Below are positions 35,153 to 45,894 of a stretch of DNA of 64,000 nucleotides, one piece after another (position 1 is the first letter of the stretch; each line of letters begins with the position of its first letter). A model generated the notes under the pieces. That model saw nothing but the letters and a program-made list of their open reading frames with translations. It ran no database searches and was not told the origin of the DNA. Origin of the DNA: Phlebiopsis flavidoalba (taxonomy: Eukaryota > Basidiomycota > Agaricomycetes > Polyporales > Phanerochaetaceae); NCBI GenBank assembly GCA_035772785.1, contig JAOCPU010000026.1, forward strand, positions 124,001-188,000. Reading direction: 5' to 3'. Both the position numbers and the translations under genes were made by a program.

Positions 35153-35644
35153 TTTGTATTGTGGACCGTTCCGTCTCTGCGCATGTCTTCATCCATCGTA
35201 GTACTGGTCTGAATCATCTCATGTGCATCGTCAATTTGTAGTAGTTTTTAGTGCTTTCTGTGCAATATATCCCTCTCTGATTGGACGCAGGTAGGAATGA
35301 TGAATGTGCATTGACCAGAAGGCTTACATAGGTTTGCCAAGTCGCGTAGGATCATGACTGTCCGAATTCCCACCTTCGAGGCTGATCTATGAATTTGTTC
35401 ATGCCGATTATGTTGTCTATAGTACAGGATGCACGGGTCTAATGTACAGAAAAAAAATTTGCAAGACAGGTGGCCGAAAGGTTACATACCACAAATGCAT
35501 GGGTCCAGAGTATCCGTGTAAATACTACAAAATTCCATTCAAACCGAAAAGAAACGAGAAGAGAACTACAAGTCGTAACAGGTCATTCATGCAAGTCAAG
35601 AAAACATACCCGCATATTTTTCCATGACAAACATTCTTAAGCAT
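35153..35644. other. Convergent intergenic region with AT-rich patch
   Basis: Lies between two genes ending towards each other. AT-rich from about 35390. A plus-strand frame at 35442-35627 codes 61 very basic residues (RKKICKTGGRKVTYHKCMGP) unlike its neighbours and unrecognised. No terminator motif beyond AT richness can be named. Confidence 0.4.
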
Positions 35645-38110
35645 CTAGGCCACGATTTGGGCAGCATAACCGGCGATGTTTGTCGACGAGCGCCGCGCCC
35701 GTGCGCCTCGACATCCTCGTATACACAGACCGCGGACTCCCGACGCTTGACGCAGGCAACGGTACGCGCGCAGCTTTACGTGCACAGTCGACATGGGCGG
35801 GCTATCCAACCGTCGACGGGCGGGAGCGCGCACCACGCGCCGCGACTCGACGTGCGCGAGCACGGGGGCCGCTGCGGCAAGAAGGATACGTCACAACACC
35901 GGCGGAGTCGGTGCTGCGGCATACGACGGTGCAGCGCTTTCGGTGGGCGGTCGGTCGCTGGGGCGGAGTCGTGAGCGAGTCCATGGAGGAAGAAGACGAC
36001 GTGGAGGATTGGACGAGTCTGACGAGAAGCGAGGGCGCGAGTGCGAGTCCTCGGTCGACGAGTCAAAGTGCAGCGCCGTGCAGGCTGTAGCGTTTCGCGC
36101 CGCCTCCGCGGGCGCGGGGACGACGACGGGCTCGGTCTGCGGCGGCGCGTCACGGCCCCCCGCGGGCGGCGTGTACATGGCGTACATCGCTGGTGTCGCG
36201 CCTGGGTTCTGCGGGGCGCCCTGGCCCGGCTTGGGGCCGCCCAGGGGCACGCGAATCCGGAAGGCAGATCTCCATCTGCGACGCGCATGGGCAGAGGGGG
36301 CTCTGGAGGAGGAAGCACAGGCCAGGGGCGCGTTCAGCACATCGGTGGCACTGAGCATGCCTGATTCAGCTGGATATAGACCCGAACGGCTTGATTCTGG
36401 GCGAGACTGGTGGGGACGCACGTAATGTGAGGGGTTGGTAGACGTAATAGAGCATGGACACGCACCGGAGGCTCGACAGCAAAGCGGTAACTGGACGCCT
36501 CGCTGCCTTTGGGACTTGATGCAAGGAGGTGCGACTGATCGCGTGCGGGAATGGGCCGTACGGAGCTGGCACGAGAGGATGCAGATGCGGGTCTGCGGTA
36601 ATAGTTTGTCTGGTGGTGCATGGGCAGGATGGGTATCGGAGCCTCTGGTGTGGGCATTGTGACGGGGCTTTGTATCCTGGGCGTCGTTGCATGGATATAT
36701 GCCTAGAGGAACAGAAATGAGCTCAAAAACGAGATGAGCAGGACCAGTGGACGTTACGGGTGATTGCTACAGGAGTGCTTTCCTCGACCAATGGCACTGA
36801 GGATTCTGGACTCAGTGTAGTCCGAGCAGAGGGAGCATTTGGGGGAGCGACGAGGTCAAATTGAGAGAAGGTCGTGGACTGGCTGTCGCTCGACCGACGA
36901 CGTCTGAGTTTTTCGCGCGCGGTCCGCGAGCTCACTGCTCGTAAGACCTTCGTTGATGGCTCTACCCTGTGTAGTGGAGGTGGGATCATTAACGGTTTCG
37001 GGAGTGCCTCCGGGAGGAAGAGCGTGAGTGGGTGGAGGAGTATGGCTAGGTGTCAGTCTAGGCGAGAACGGCGAGGGCGACATTTCATGGGGTGGTGGAA
37101 GTCGTATACGGTCTCCTTCGATTGTAGGGATCCACCCCTCTGGCGGAAAATCTAATGGAACATGTTGTGGGGAAGCCGGAGCGTTGTGAAGTGGTACGGG
37201 ATGGAATTCTGTATCCTGTGGAGGAGTCTTCCGCAAGGGTTCGACCGGCGGCGAATGGACGACAATTCGCTCTGCATGAGAGCCCGAATAGTCTTGCGGG
37301 ATAGACTGGTCCGTAGAATCTTGCGGCGGCATGAAGTTTGGCGGCGGCAGACCCATGTCGGACGAGGGTACGATTACCGGTGACGACCCCCTCGCGCGAG
37401 CCCGTCCTGTTGCTAGCACCCGCGCGCTCTTGCGTACCCCTCCGCCCGCCCCTCCTCGTACCCGACCATGCGCCCCTCGCCATACCCTCCTTGATACCCT
37501 CAATCCTCCCCTCATCCCTCGCCATCTGCACGACCTTCTCCTCCTTCAACTTCGCGCCGTGCTCCGCGCGCGCGCGGCCGCCTCCTCCGCCTCAAAGCGC
37601 TGCACCTCGAGCGCATCGAGCAGCTCCTGCGCCCGGCGGATCTCGCGCTGCGCATTATCGAGCTGCAGCTTGTACAGCGCGAGCCTCCCTCGTGCGGCGC
37701 GCGCCGCGTCCTGCTGCGCCGCGAGCCCGCGCGTCGTTGACCTGCTTGAAGCGCAGGACCGCGTCGCGCGCGCGGGGCCCCGGCGGCGTCCGCGCGGTTC
37801 GCTTCGCTGGTCACCCGCTCTGAGAGCACCTGGATCGTCGCGCGGAGCTCGTGGCTCTCGTTCTCTTCGTGTACGAGCAAGCGGACGAGCTCCTTCGAGC
37901 GGCCGTCGAGGTGGCTCTTGCGGTCCTTGCTCGAGCGACTACTATCCTTGCTGGACCGGCTACTGTCCTTGCTCGACTTGCTGGAAGCGCTTGCTGTGAG
38001 GCCGGCTTTGCACGCTGGCGGGTGGGGAGTCGGGAGAATGTAGGGGGGATGGTGGAGAATCGGGACGGTCCATTAATTCTGTGCGAAAATGTAAGGTAGG
38101 CTCTAAGAGC
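35645..38110 (-). CDS. Coiled-coil protein with proline-rich tail
   Basis: The N-terminal side (about 37920-38000) has repeated SSKDSSRSSKDRKSHLDGRS. Next is LVRLLVHEENESHELRATIQ (about 37830-37890). A long Ala/Arg/Glu coiled coil follows, with RDAVLRFKQVNDARAR and LYKLQLDNAQREIRRAQELL (about 37610-37680), then LKEEKVVQMARDEGRIEGIK (about 37490-37550). Then come MGLPPPNFMPPQDSTDQSIP (37330), FPPEGWIPTIEGDRIRLPPP (about 37100-37150) and a long Pro/Ser tail. The C-terminus near 35650-35690 reads RRSSTNIAGYAAQIVA with a stop at 35645. No signal peptide, membrane span or enzyme motif. Heptad-rich segments suggest a structural or scaffold role. The start is uncertain and several frame shifts occur. 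Unknown family, with the layout of a real long gene. Confidence 0.55.
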
Positions 38111-38759
38111 TCTCTTCAGCAGCGCGTGCCCATGCACACATAGAGGTTTGGACGGACTTACCTAGGCAATTCTGTATGTCATAAAGAGAACCAGTACTCC
38201 GGGTCTGATCAAGGGTCAAAAATCGCTCATTACTTCCGAAAATCCGGAATATAACGCACCGTGAACAATGGTCGTCGTCAATAAAAAATCGGATGAAGTG
38301 GTGTCGCGGGTTTTGTGGGCAGAGTTCAATAGAGCTTTATGGGCGTCTACTGGACAATAGCGTCGGTCGATAATTCGGTGTTGATGTTGCTTTGCGTTTA
38401 CGCTTTGCAGTGCTTTGGACACTACAGCCGCAAGTGTACCTGGAAAGGGAGAAGTGAAGACGATTCTCGTTCCCTGTAGACGGTGTCGAGAGAATGTGGG
38501 GCATCATCCTGAGGCTGACGTCCTAGCAAACCTTGGGCACACCCCTCCTGATGTCCCCACGGTCGGTTACTCTAAATTCGCCGTACCTCTTCTTCACGCT
38601 GGTCATGCGAGGACACAGAAATATGATACAGCATGCGACAGCTATAACGGGCATAGCCTGTCATTTTGAAAATCATAATGCAAGCAAAGCGATAGGCAAA
38701 TACACATAACAACAATCCCCCCACAAAACGAAAAAGAAGGGCCGGCGAGGGTGCGACGT
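38111..38759. other. Intergenic, nothing firm
   Basis: About 650 bases between the coiled-coil gene and RPL5. A short plus frame at 38415-38669 is not recognised. The region probably contains the coiled-coil gene's promoter and the RPL5 3' UTR. Confidence 0.35.
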
Positions 38760-39988
38760 TTACTCGTCGTCGTCCTCTTCCTCGTCCTCAATTCATCGAT
38801 ACTCCTCACTGCGCCACCGTTGGCCTGGAAGGCCTCGATCTGGCCTGGATGGCGGCCTTGCGCTCGGCGTGCGTGCGGCGGTGGACCTTGAACTTCAAGC
38901 TCTCTGCACCTTCCAGTCTTGCGACTTCTCGGTGGGCTTGGAACGACGTGGGTCTTCACGGATGGCGGCGTAGGCGTATTGGTGTAGACCCTCCTCCATT
39001 ATCCTCAGCAGGCCCATAATACCGTCCGCGAGGTAGGTGGCGAACTGCTTCTTGAAAGCTGCGCGAGGGTCTATCAGTACCAGCACACTATTATTAGCAC
39101 TCTAGAACACGCACCGCTCGTCGTCCTCCTCACTCGAGCGCGCTCCATGTACACTCAGCGACGTAGACCACCGAATGATGTACTTCTTCAGGACCTCAGC
39201 ATCAAGCTCCTTCGATTCGGGGTCGTAGTCCCGGGGAAGCGCCTTCCTCGTTGTGGGGGATGTCACAGAGACCACCGTCGGAAGCACCCTTGAGGGCACC
39301 GAAACACACGCGAAACGGTCGCGACCTGCGCTTAAGACCGACGTCCGACGGTAACACTTGAACGGACGGGGAGCACTCCTCGTCCTCAAGAGCCTCAGTC
39401 AAGTGAGATCTCGCCAGTGGGGCCCTCAGCCTCGCCCTCGTACTTGTCAGCAAGTTGCCCGAGCTTGGTCAAAAAGCACGGCGGGCGGCGAGGAGACCGG
39501 CTGGCGTAGGCTATTATCAATGCTTAGTCTTCGTGTATGTAGACTCCTCATCAGGAGACGCACCGGCAGTCCAGTTGGTGAGAGCCGTGGTTGATGCCGT
39601 AGCGGGGGAGCTCTCGTGAGCGAGCGTAGGAGCGTGGGGTCAAGACGAAGTCACCCTGGATACGTGCGTAGACGATCTGGACGATGACTTCCTTGTTGGT
39701 GAAAACGGACGGACCCACGGCGGTACTTGGGGGCGTTGCTGCACCGGAACCTAGTTCAGAACGCTTTTGTGGTGCAGTTAAGCATGATTGCTACATACTA
39801 CTATGTTCTTCGAATGGGTGATCCAGCCTCTTGCGTGGCGTAGTTGAGGGATTATCGGTTGCTGTAACCCATGCGAATTGATGGAGTTTACTCACAAATC
39901 GGTCTTGCCCTCTCTCCGGCGACGGTACTTGGACCTGGAATCGCGAGAAGTACGCGTCCGACTTGACTTTTTTGACGAAGGGATTCAT
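38760..39988 (-). CDS. RPL5: 60S ribosomal protein L5 (uL18)
   Basis: Binds 5S rRNA and, with L11, forms the 5S RNP of the large ribosomal subunit. Start ATG 39986-39988 (MNPFVKKVKSDAYFSRFQV), then after a GTGAGT intron RKRL, then FTNKEVIVQIVYARIQGD (about 39660-39715), ELPRYGINHG, FGALKGASDGGLCDIPHNE (about 39240-39300), DPESKELDAEVLKKYI (about 39180-39225), DPRAAFKKQFATYLADGI (about 39015-39070), AYAAIREDPRRSKPTEKSQDW (about 38915-38970), KFKVHRRTHAERKAA (about 38860-38900) and an acidic end EDEEEDDE with TAA at 38760. These follow eukaryotic L5 in order. Several one-base shifts and an inserted acidic-linker variation near 39110 look like sequence error in an essential gene. Shares a divergent 450-base upstream region with the RBM42-like gene. 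Confidence 0.9.
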
Positions 39989-40437
39989 CCCTGATTGCTT
40001 CAGAAACGAGGTTAGTAGGGAGACTTGAGAGCACGACCCGTCCAAGCAAAGAGGTGTCAGGGTGCCTCCATCATCCAACGGACGAGACATAGCATCACAT
40101 CGTTTTCCAATCCGGGTTTTTTCGAGCCTGCGAGCAGCAACACAGCACCAGCAGCAACTTCTGACACCTTTCGGCATAGATTATGACGATACTGACCTTG
40201 AGGGGGAGTTGGCGAGGGCGGCGCTTGACGATGTCGAACACACCAGACACACTTTCCTTACTGGACGATCTGGATCTCAGATCGCTTATGTAACAGACAG
40301 CGGGGAACATTCGGCGCCTTTCTCTGGCTGCCCCTGCGACGTTTGCTCTCGACCGGCCACCATCGCCGACCGATCTTGGCTTGCTTACAAGTTCTTTCCC
40401 CCTCTAGACGACGCCGCCGCGCTCGACTTCAGTAAAT
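39989..40437. promoter_or_regulatory. Bidirectional intergenic region RPL5 / RBM42-like
   Basis: The only space between two divergent start codons, so it should hold both promoters. It also contains a plus frame from 40062 (MPPSSNGRDIASHRFPIRV), including YDDTDLEGELARAALDD, which might be an upstream small gene or an earlier exon. I see no clear TATA box. Confidence 0.45.
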
Positions 40438-41297
40438 ATGGATCAGTACTCCCAGAACAGCAACTACTACCAAGGGAATTCAGGCTACCCAGTCATACTC
40501 TCAGCAGTCCGATGTAAACCGCCTACCACCAGCCCTACCAGAGGCCCCAGTGTCACCCCATTCCTGGGTCTTCCTCGGTCCTGCCGAGCACCAGGCCCCT
40601 GTACCGCCAACGCCTACGAATACGATGTCGGTATCCTCGCCCCAGCAGAGTGTCTACGTGCCTGGGGCCATGATCGACAAACGCGGCGGCGCGGGTGGCA
40701 AGCTCGCGAAGGGCGGCAAGCGCACGACTGTGCTGCGCAAGGGCGCGGGACAGCAAAGGTGTGGGAGGACCAGACTTTGGGGGCTCGAGTGGAATCCATG
40801 TGCGTGGGTCAAATCGTTTCATTTCGCCCAGTCGGGTGACTCAATCGGTGCTTTAGCTTGGTTCCGTCTCTTCGTCGGGTGATTTGAGCAACGACGTGTC
40901 TGACGATGTTTCTTTTCCAAATGCTTTCAACAAGTATACCTCGTTTACCAAGGCCCGAGTTTATCCGTGATCGGCTGAGCGGAAAGGTGAGAGAGCTCGT
41001 CCATAGCTGTGCACGTACGTTTGACGCCCTCTCTTAGGCCAAGTTCGGCTTTGTCGCCTTTTCCGACCCCGAAGATTTTCTAAAGGCGTGGAAAGAAATG
41101 GACGGTAAGCACATACGCGTCTCCGCTACTCTACACAACGTTTTTAACCTTTTCACTCTCCACAGGCAAGTACGTCGGTAACAGGCCTATCAAACTGAAG
41201 AAGGCGGATAAACGGCATTAACCCTGTAGAGATTGGTCACCGCAAGGCAAAGCAGCTCGAGAAGGAGCTGAAGAAGAACAGGCACAAGCCTTACTAG
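40438..41297 (+). CDS. RBM42-like RNA-binding protein (RRM)
   Basis: Starts MDQYSQNSNYYQGNSGYP at 40438. A proline-rich linker (PVPPTPTNTMSVSSPQQSVY) leads to the conserved pre-RRM segment GKRTTVLRKGAGQQ (about 40717) and W-E-D-Q-T-L, then the single RRM: RLFVG (40865), LSNDVSDDV (40888), FNKYTSFTKARV (about 40925), AKFGFVAFSDPEDFLKAWKE (41040-41098, RNP1 = GFVAF), intron, then KYVGNRPIKLKKAD (41163). It ends NPVEIGHRKAKQLEKELKKN with TAG at 41295. The strongly basic tail after the RRM is the signature of RBM42 homologues, which bind RNA and associate with the spliceosome or hnRNP K in animals. Fungal role unknown. Shifts near 40770 and 40875. Confidence 0.85.
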
Positions 41298-41670
41298 ACG
41301 TCTCCATCTTCGTGGACACAACGAAGAGCGTACGTTATTTCACCATGAGACATCGTTTGGACTCACAATCGCTTCTGTCTGCATGCGCGACATTTGCCTG
41401 CTGGTCTTTTGTATTTATGTATGCTAAACTCGATTATACATGGAGCGATCTATATGTGAGCATGAACTGTATCTGGATCTACTACAGTGTATGCGGCGAA
41501 GTAACTGAAGCAAGACAATGAGACGACCGATAACGCAACAAGCGGGACAGCCCCTTGTCGGAACGGAATTTTTTTTTTTTTTTACAACCCGGGGGGGGGA
41601 ATAAATAGAGTAAAAAGCAGAAACAACAATCACTACCATCGTGGCCTAGACTCTGTGCCCGACCGAGCTC
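41298..41670. other. Convergent intergenic region with T and G homopolymers
   Basis: 3' ends of two genes meet here. A T-run (about 41570-41583) is followed within a few bases by an eight- or nine-base G-run (about 41591-41599). Nothing coding is supported. Confidence 0.5.
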
Positions 41671-44600
41671 TCACGAAACCATCCACACAAAACACTGCAC
41701 ACTCATGACACCGGCCCACTGCGAATCTGGTTTGATCAGGACTCTCCCAATAATTCCAGTCCAAACCGTCCGGATCTGGTGGAACAGGGTTCCCCGCGGC
41801 GCCCACGACAGGGGGCACGCTTGTCGAACGCGACGCCGTTCCAGTCGACGCCGTTCGTCGACCACGGCATACTCTGCCCGCCCGACATGCCCGTCGAGCG
41901 TCGGCGCGCCCGTGAAGACGTTACACCACTGGTCGAGCAGCGACTGCGCCGCCGTCTCGTCCTCGTGGGCTCGGGCTGCCCGGCCGCGCGGACTGCGACT
42001 GGCTGTCCGAGCGCTGGATGTTGTGCACCGCGGGGTGCGTGGAGCCCGTATGGCCCCGTCGCGCGTATTGTTGGTTGACGGTCGACGGCGATGTGCTATC
42101 GAGCTTCCGCCGTTGGGTAGAACTGCGGGCCGGCGACTTGCGGAGCGTTGAGGGGGGTAGCCCCCGCGGCGACCCGAGGCCAGCTGGGAGGCAGCAGCTG
42201 TGCGTCTGTGTGTGGTCGTTCAGGGGTCATCGATTTGGGTGAGGACGTGAGGGTGGACTTCTACATTGTTCGGGTCGGGGTGAGCCTTTTGCAATGAGCT
42301 GGGCCTTTGCCTGAAGGAACTGAATGATCTTGAAGCTCGCGTTTTGTGGTATTGTCTTGATCCGAGTCGTGGTCGCTTTTCGATGAAGGCCTTCGACATC
42401 TGGTGCATCGAGTCTCCGCGTCCTTAACCTTTCGGATACAAGACAAAGGTTAAATGCCAGCGATCATGCCTGGGCTTGGAACTCGCGGTAGGCACTCGTC
42501 AACACAGGATCACGGACGTCCACTTGATAGACAGCTGAGTTGAGGAACCGTCGGGCGTATCCTGAAATCCTGCATCGCGCAGTCGAAGCAAGCATTCCGA
42601 GAGCGAACGTATTTGTCCGAGCCGAGTCGACGCAGGAGATAAGGTCTATGCAGCGTGATCCTGACGAATAGAATCTCCGGTCACCAGGAGATAGCGATGG
42701 GCAGGGATGTAGTAGTGAGTCTCGTCTAGTGATGTGTCCGGATCCAAAGAGTAGAACGGCGGCAGGGATTGTATAAATTTGGTGAGTTCATCGTCAAGAG
42801 CAAGCACTTCCGCGTAGTGTCGATGTGAGTTGACTCTTCTGGAAGTGGTGGACCATGCGACCCCTAATGCCAGAGAGGGTGTGACGGAGGATGATGAAAC
42901 GTCAAGTCAGTTTTTTTTTTTTTTTCCAACAGAGACCAGTCCCCCTTGTGTCGGGCTGGTTGAGAGGAGGCAGAGGACCGCGAACAATCACGTTATTCTC
43001 GTCGTCGACATTAGCACGGTAGCAATGTTGAGGTGTATTCGTCCTGGATAGCCATAGGTCGACCCAGAACCAACGCATACGACCGATCCGCATGGTAAAG
43101 GTACGACCTACGGGACTGTTACCACGTCAAGAGTTCCACAACGTCTGTTCTGCTTACCATATCCTTCTTCGTTGCTCCACTTGGTATTTGTCCAATTGCT
43201 ATGACATTTTAGGTTAGACGTGGAACGATTGAACATGACTAACAACACCCACCAGACCTCCGCAATCTCGTGGAAGACCCAAAGCCTGTGCCGTCCCGTA
43301 CCGCCGCCGGCGCCGAGCTGACTCCAGCACTCAGTCATTTTACGATCGAAACAGCAGGAATCGGGGCGCTCTCTGTCAGGACAATGAGTCACACATATAG
43401 GGGGCACACATGTTCTCATTACGTACCAGCAGTCGCGTCAGAACCAATTCCAAGCAAATCGGTATGTCATATGGCGGCTGCAATCAGTAAATAGGCGAGA
43501 GCGGCGAGCTACGGGCCAACATGAGAAAGTGTGAGAGCACGGCAGGAAACGACTATGACTCACAACACCAGTAGTATCGGGAAGAAGTCAGTCGTTCTGG
43601 TCCCGAGCATCGCCGCCCAGAATGCTCGGGAGAGACCCGAACAGCAATGGCGAGGATGACAAAGAGGAGGGGCACAAGAATCGGAACTCGTTAGGGTTAA
43701 TAGCGGCGCCTTCGTTGTATAATGAGTTGCAGCCAGTACGGAAGTTCTTCTCGCGATACAGGATACCGTGTCCAATTGCTGATCGGCAGGATAGAATTAT
43801 CAGTTTCCAGATTATCCAGAACTGGTTAATGCGCAACCTTGCCGCAAAGTAGAGATCTACAAGCTTCTCGGCAAGACTGCGTGGCGGAAGCTCATGGAGC
43901 AACTCCGAAATCTTGTGTGGTGCGACACCACATTCCTGAACGAGCGCTTTCAGATTCTCAGCAGGTGTGGAGACAGCCATAGGAAGGAGAGGTTTCGTGT
44001 CTTCCTGGAAAATGTCGGGTGGCAGCTGGTCGATCGAGAGGGACTTTCCATGAACTTCTGCTTCTCCGGTGAGAGGAGACTCCACCATGTGGGATAGCTA
44101 AAAACGAAAGTTAACACATTGCTATCTACAAATTACGAAACGTTGCATTGACCCTTTTCAAGCATGGCAGGAGCGGCCATACTTCCCGAAGCACTCGTGC
44201 CAAACCAGTTCCCGCTTTCATAGATACCACCGCTGGACGTCTTCATCTTCTCCTTGCGAAGCGCGATCGTCTTCAGGCGAGTGCGATCGGTGGTGATCGG
44301 TCCCATTGCTCTCGGACGGATTTCCAGACTGAGTCGCGTTCCAATGCTGAGGGAGGGCGGTCTGGATGATCTGTTCAACACGGGAGAGGCGGGCGGCGAG
44401 GTCCTGGTCCGACTTTCCGGGTGTGTACGGTTGACAGAGCTCGGGGACTTTACGGGCAATGCACTGTAGAGGCAAAGAATTCAGTGCCGGTTGTTCGCGA
44501 ACGGACTGGCAAAATAGGAGGCACAACCCGTCTGATGCGACGGCAAGCGCCATAGCCGGAGCCGGGGCTCGCCGCGGCCAATGCAAATAGGCGCGCGTTG
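41671..44600 (-). CDS. Zn2Cys6-type fungal transcription factor
   Basis: Nuclear regulator by family. The N-terminal zinc cluster is only partly readable: a CRRIRRVVP piece (about 44550) and, after a probable intron, CIARKVPELCQPYTPGKSDQ, where the two Cys fit the end of the cluster, followed by the usual dimerising helix LAARLSRVEQIIQTALP (about 44340-44390). Next is AENLKALVQECGVAPHKISE, then LLHELPPRSLAEKLVDLYFA (about 43850-43910) and INPNEFRFL, the entry of the fungal_trans domain. Much further on come ELTKFIQSLPPFYSLDPDTS (about 42730-42790) and HYYIPAHRYLLVTGDS. The end is GLDWNYWES (about 41745-41775), a C-terminal motif of this subfamily. Many frame shifts and a 19-base T-run at 42908. 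Target genes unknown. It is divergent from MED17. Confidence 0.75.
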
Positions 44601-45894
44601 CATTGCACGGAGTTGTGCCTGCTACTTGCAGGTGCGCGGGTTTCGTGGATCTGGGGAAAAGGTATTTACATGGTGAGCATGGTTATTTGCCTATCGCACT
44701 AAGTAGTGTAGTCAATGAGCTTTGTATGTTACGCAGAATGACCAGGATAAATACCTTCTGTTTACGGCGATGACACTCTCCGCATGAGTAGCTACAATAA
44801 ATGACGACGATTGATCACAGTTCTAGGCTCCGGCGGAGACGGGGACAGGATGATGGTGATTGGTGGACGGGACAAAAACAAAACGAGCCGGTGCAGAGGG
44901 GGCACAGACATCCCAATGACCGGCTGGATGTGATTTCATATATCACGCTTCTGTACAGACTGTAGGACGTCGCCTGTTGGGACGCTCTGGTGAGGCGCTC
45001 AGGCTTACCCTGCCAGCATGGAGGCAATAGGGTCCAGTCGCTGGACTGAGTCATCCTTGACCGCGCGTGTATAATTGTTAACACGGAGCCAGTGTGGGGA
45101 GATCTATCGTATAGCACGGCTTGAGACGTGAGCGACGATCCTGCGAGGTGGTTACAAACACAGGACTCACTCTGCATTCAGCAAGCCCCTCTGACCCTTC
45201 TGTAGGCTCAACCCAAGCCCGATTCCACACCAGTTCTCCACAAGTAGTAACTTGTCGAGCAACGAAGGAGAAGAAGATACACACCTGACGCGCGTACGCG
45301 CTTTCTTGGCTGATCTAGCCACTAGCGGGTCGTCAGTCGTCGATCTTGCGTCGAGCTCGGTGTTGGGGACTTCGGTTCTGCACTGCTTGCTCTTGCGTGT
45401 GATGGTACCTCACTCGGTTTGGCTTGACCATGTCGAAATAATTGTGAATCCATGGAGAGTACGGAGATGACACGCTCAGGGGGCGGGCATAGACGAGGGA
45501 CAACAGTATGTGATCGAGGATGGGGAAATGAAAACAAACGAGGCGTCCAGAGAGAGTTAAATAGCTGAGCAGCCTGGAAGGAACGGGAAGATAATGGGAA
45601 AGAGTCAAAACTCAAATCAGCGACTCTCATGGCGGTCAAATTCAAAAAGGGGGGGGAATATCCCCACGTGGCGGGTCAAGCAGGTTAGGCGCCCGAGATC
45701 CGACATCCAGAATGATAGGCGCCTGGCTCCCTGTATTCTTCCCCAATCTCCGTCTCCGCATCCGACCGCGAACCTGGACGTGTTTTGCACCCCGACTCAA
45801 TTTACCTCGTGTTTACACCCGCATGCTTGTCCTGGATTGTCCTCGAACGTTCAGGCACGAAACATGCCACCGCATCTAAGAGGCTTCATTCGCC
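44601..45894. other. Divergent intergenic region, small unrecognised ORFs
   Basis: 1.3 kb between the transcription factor (minus) and MED17 (plus). Minus-strand frames at 45322-45645 (MDSQLFRHGQAKPSEVPSHA inside) and 44815-45284 could be exons of a small gene, but no product is recognised. Otherwise promoter space. Confidence 0.35.

Noticed and set aside
38400..38445. Gag-like zinc knuckle CFGHYSRKC
   Set aside because: The spacing does not fit C-x2-C-x4-H-x4-C, and no retrotransposon protease, reverse transcriptase or LTR is nearby.
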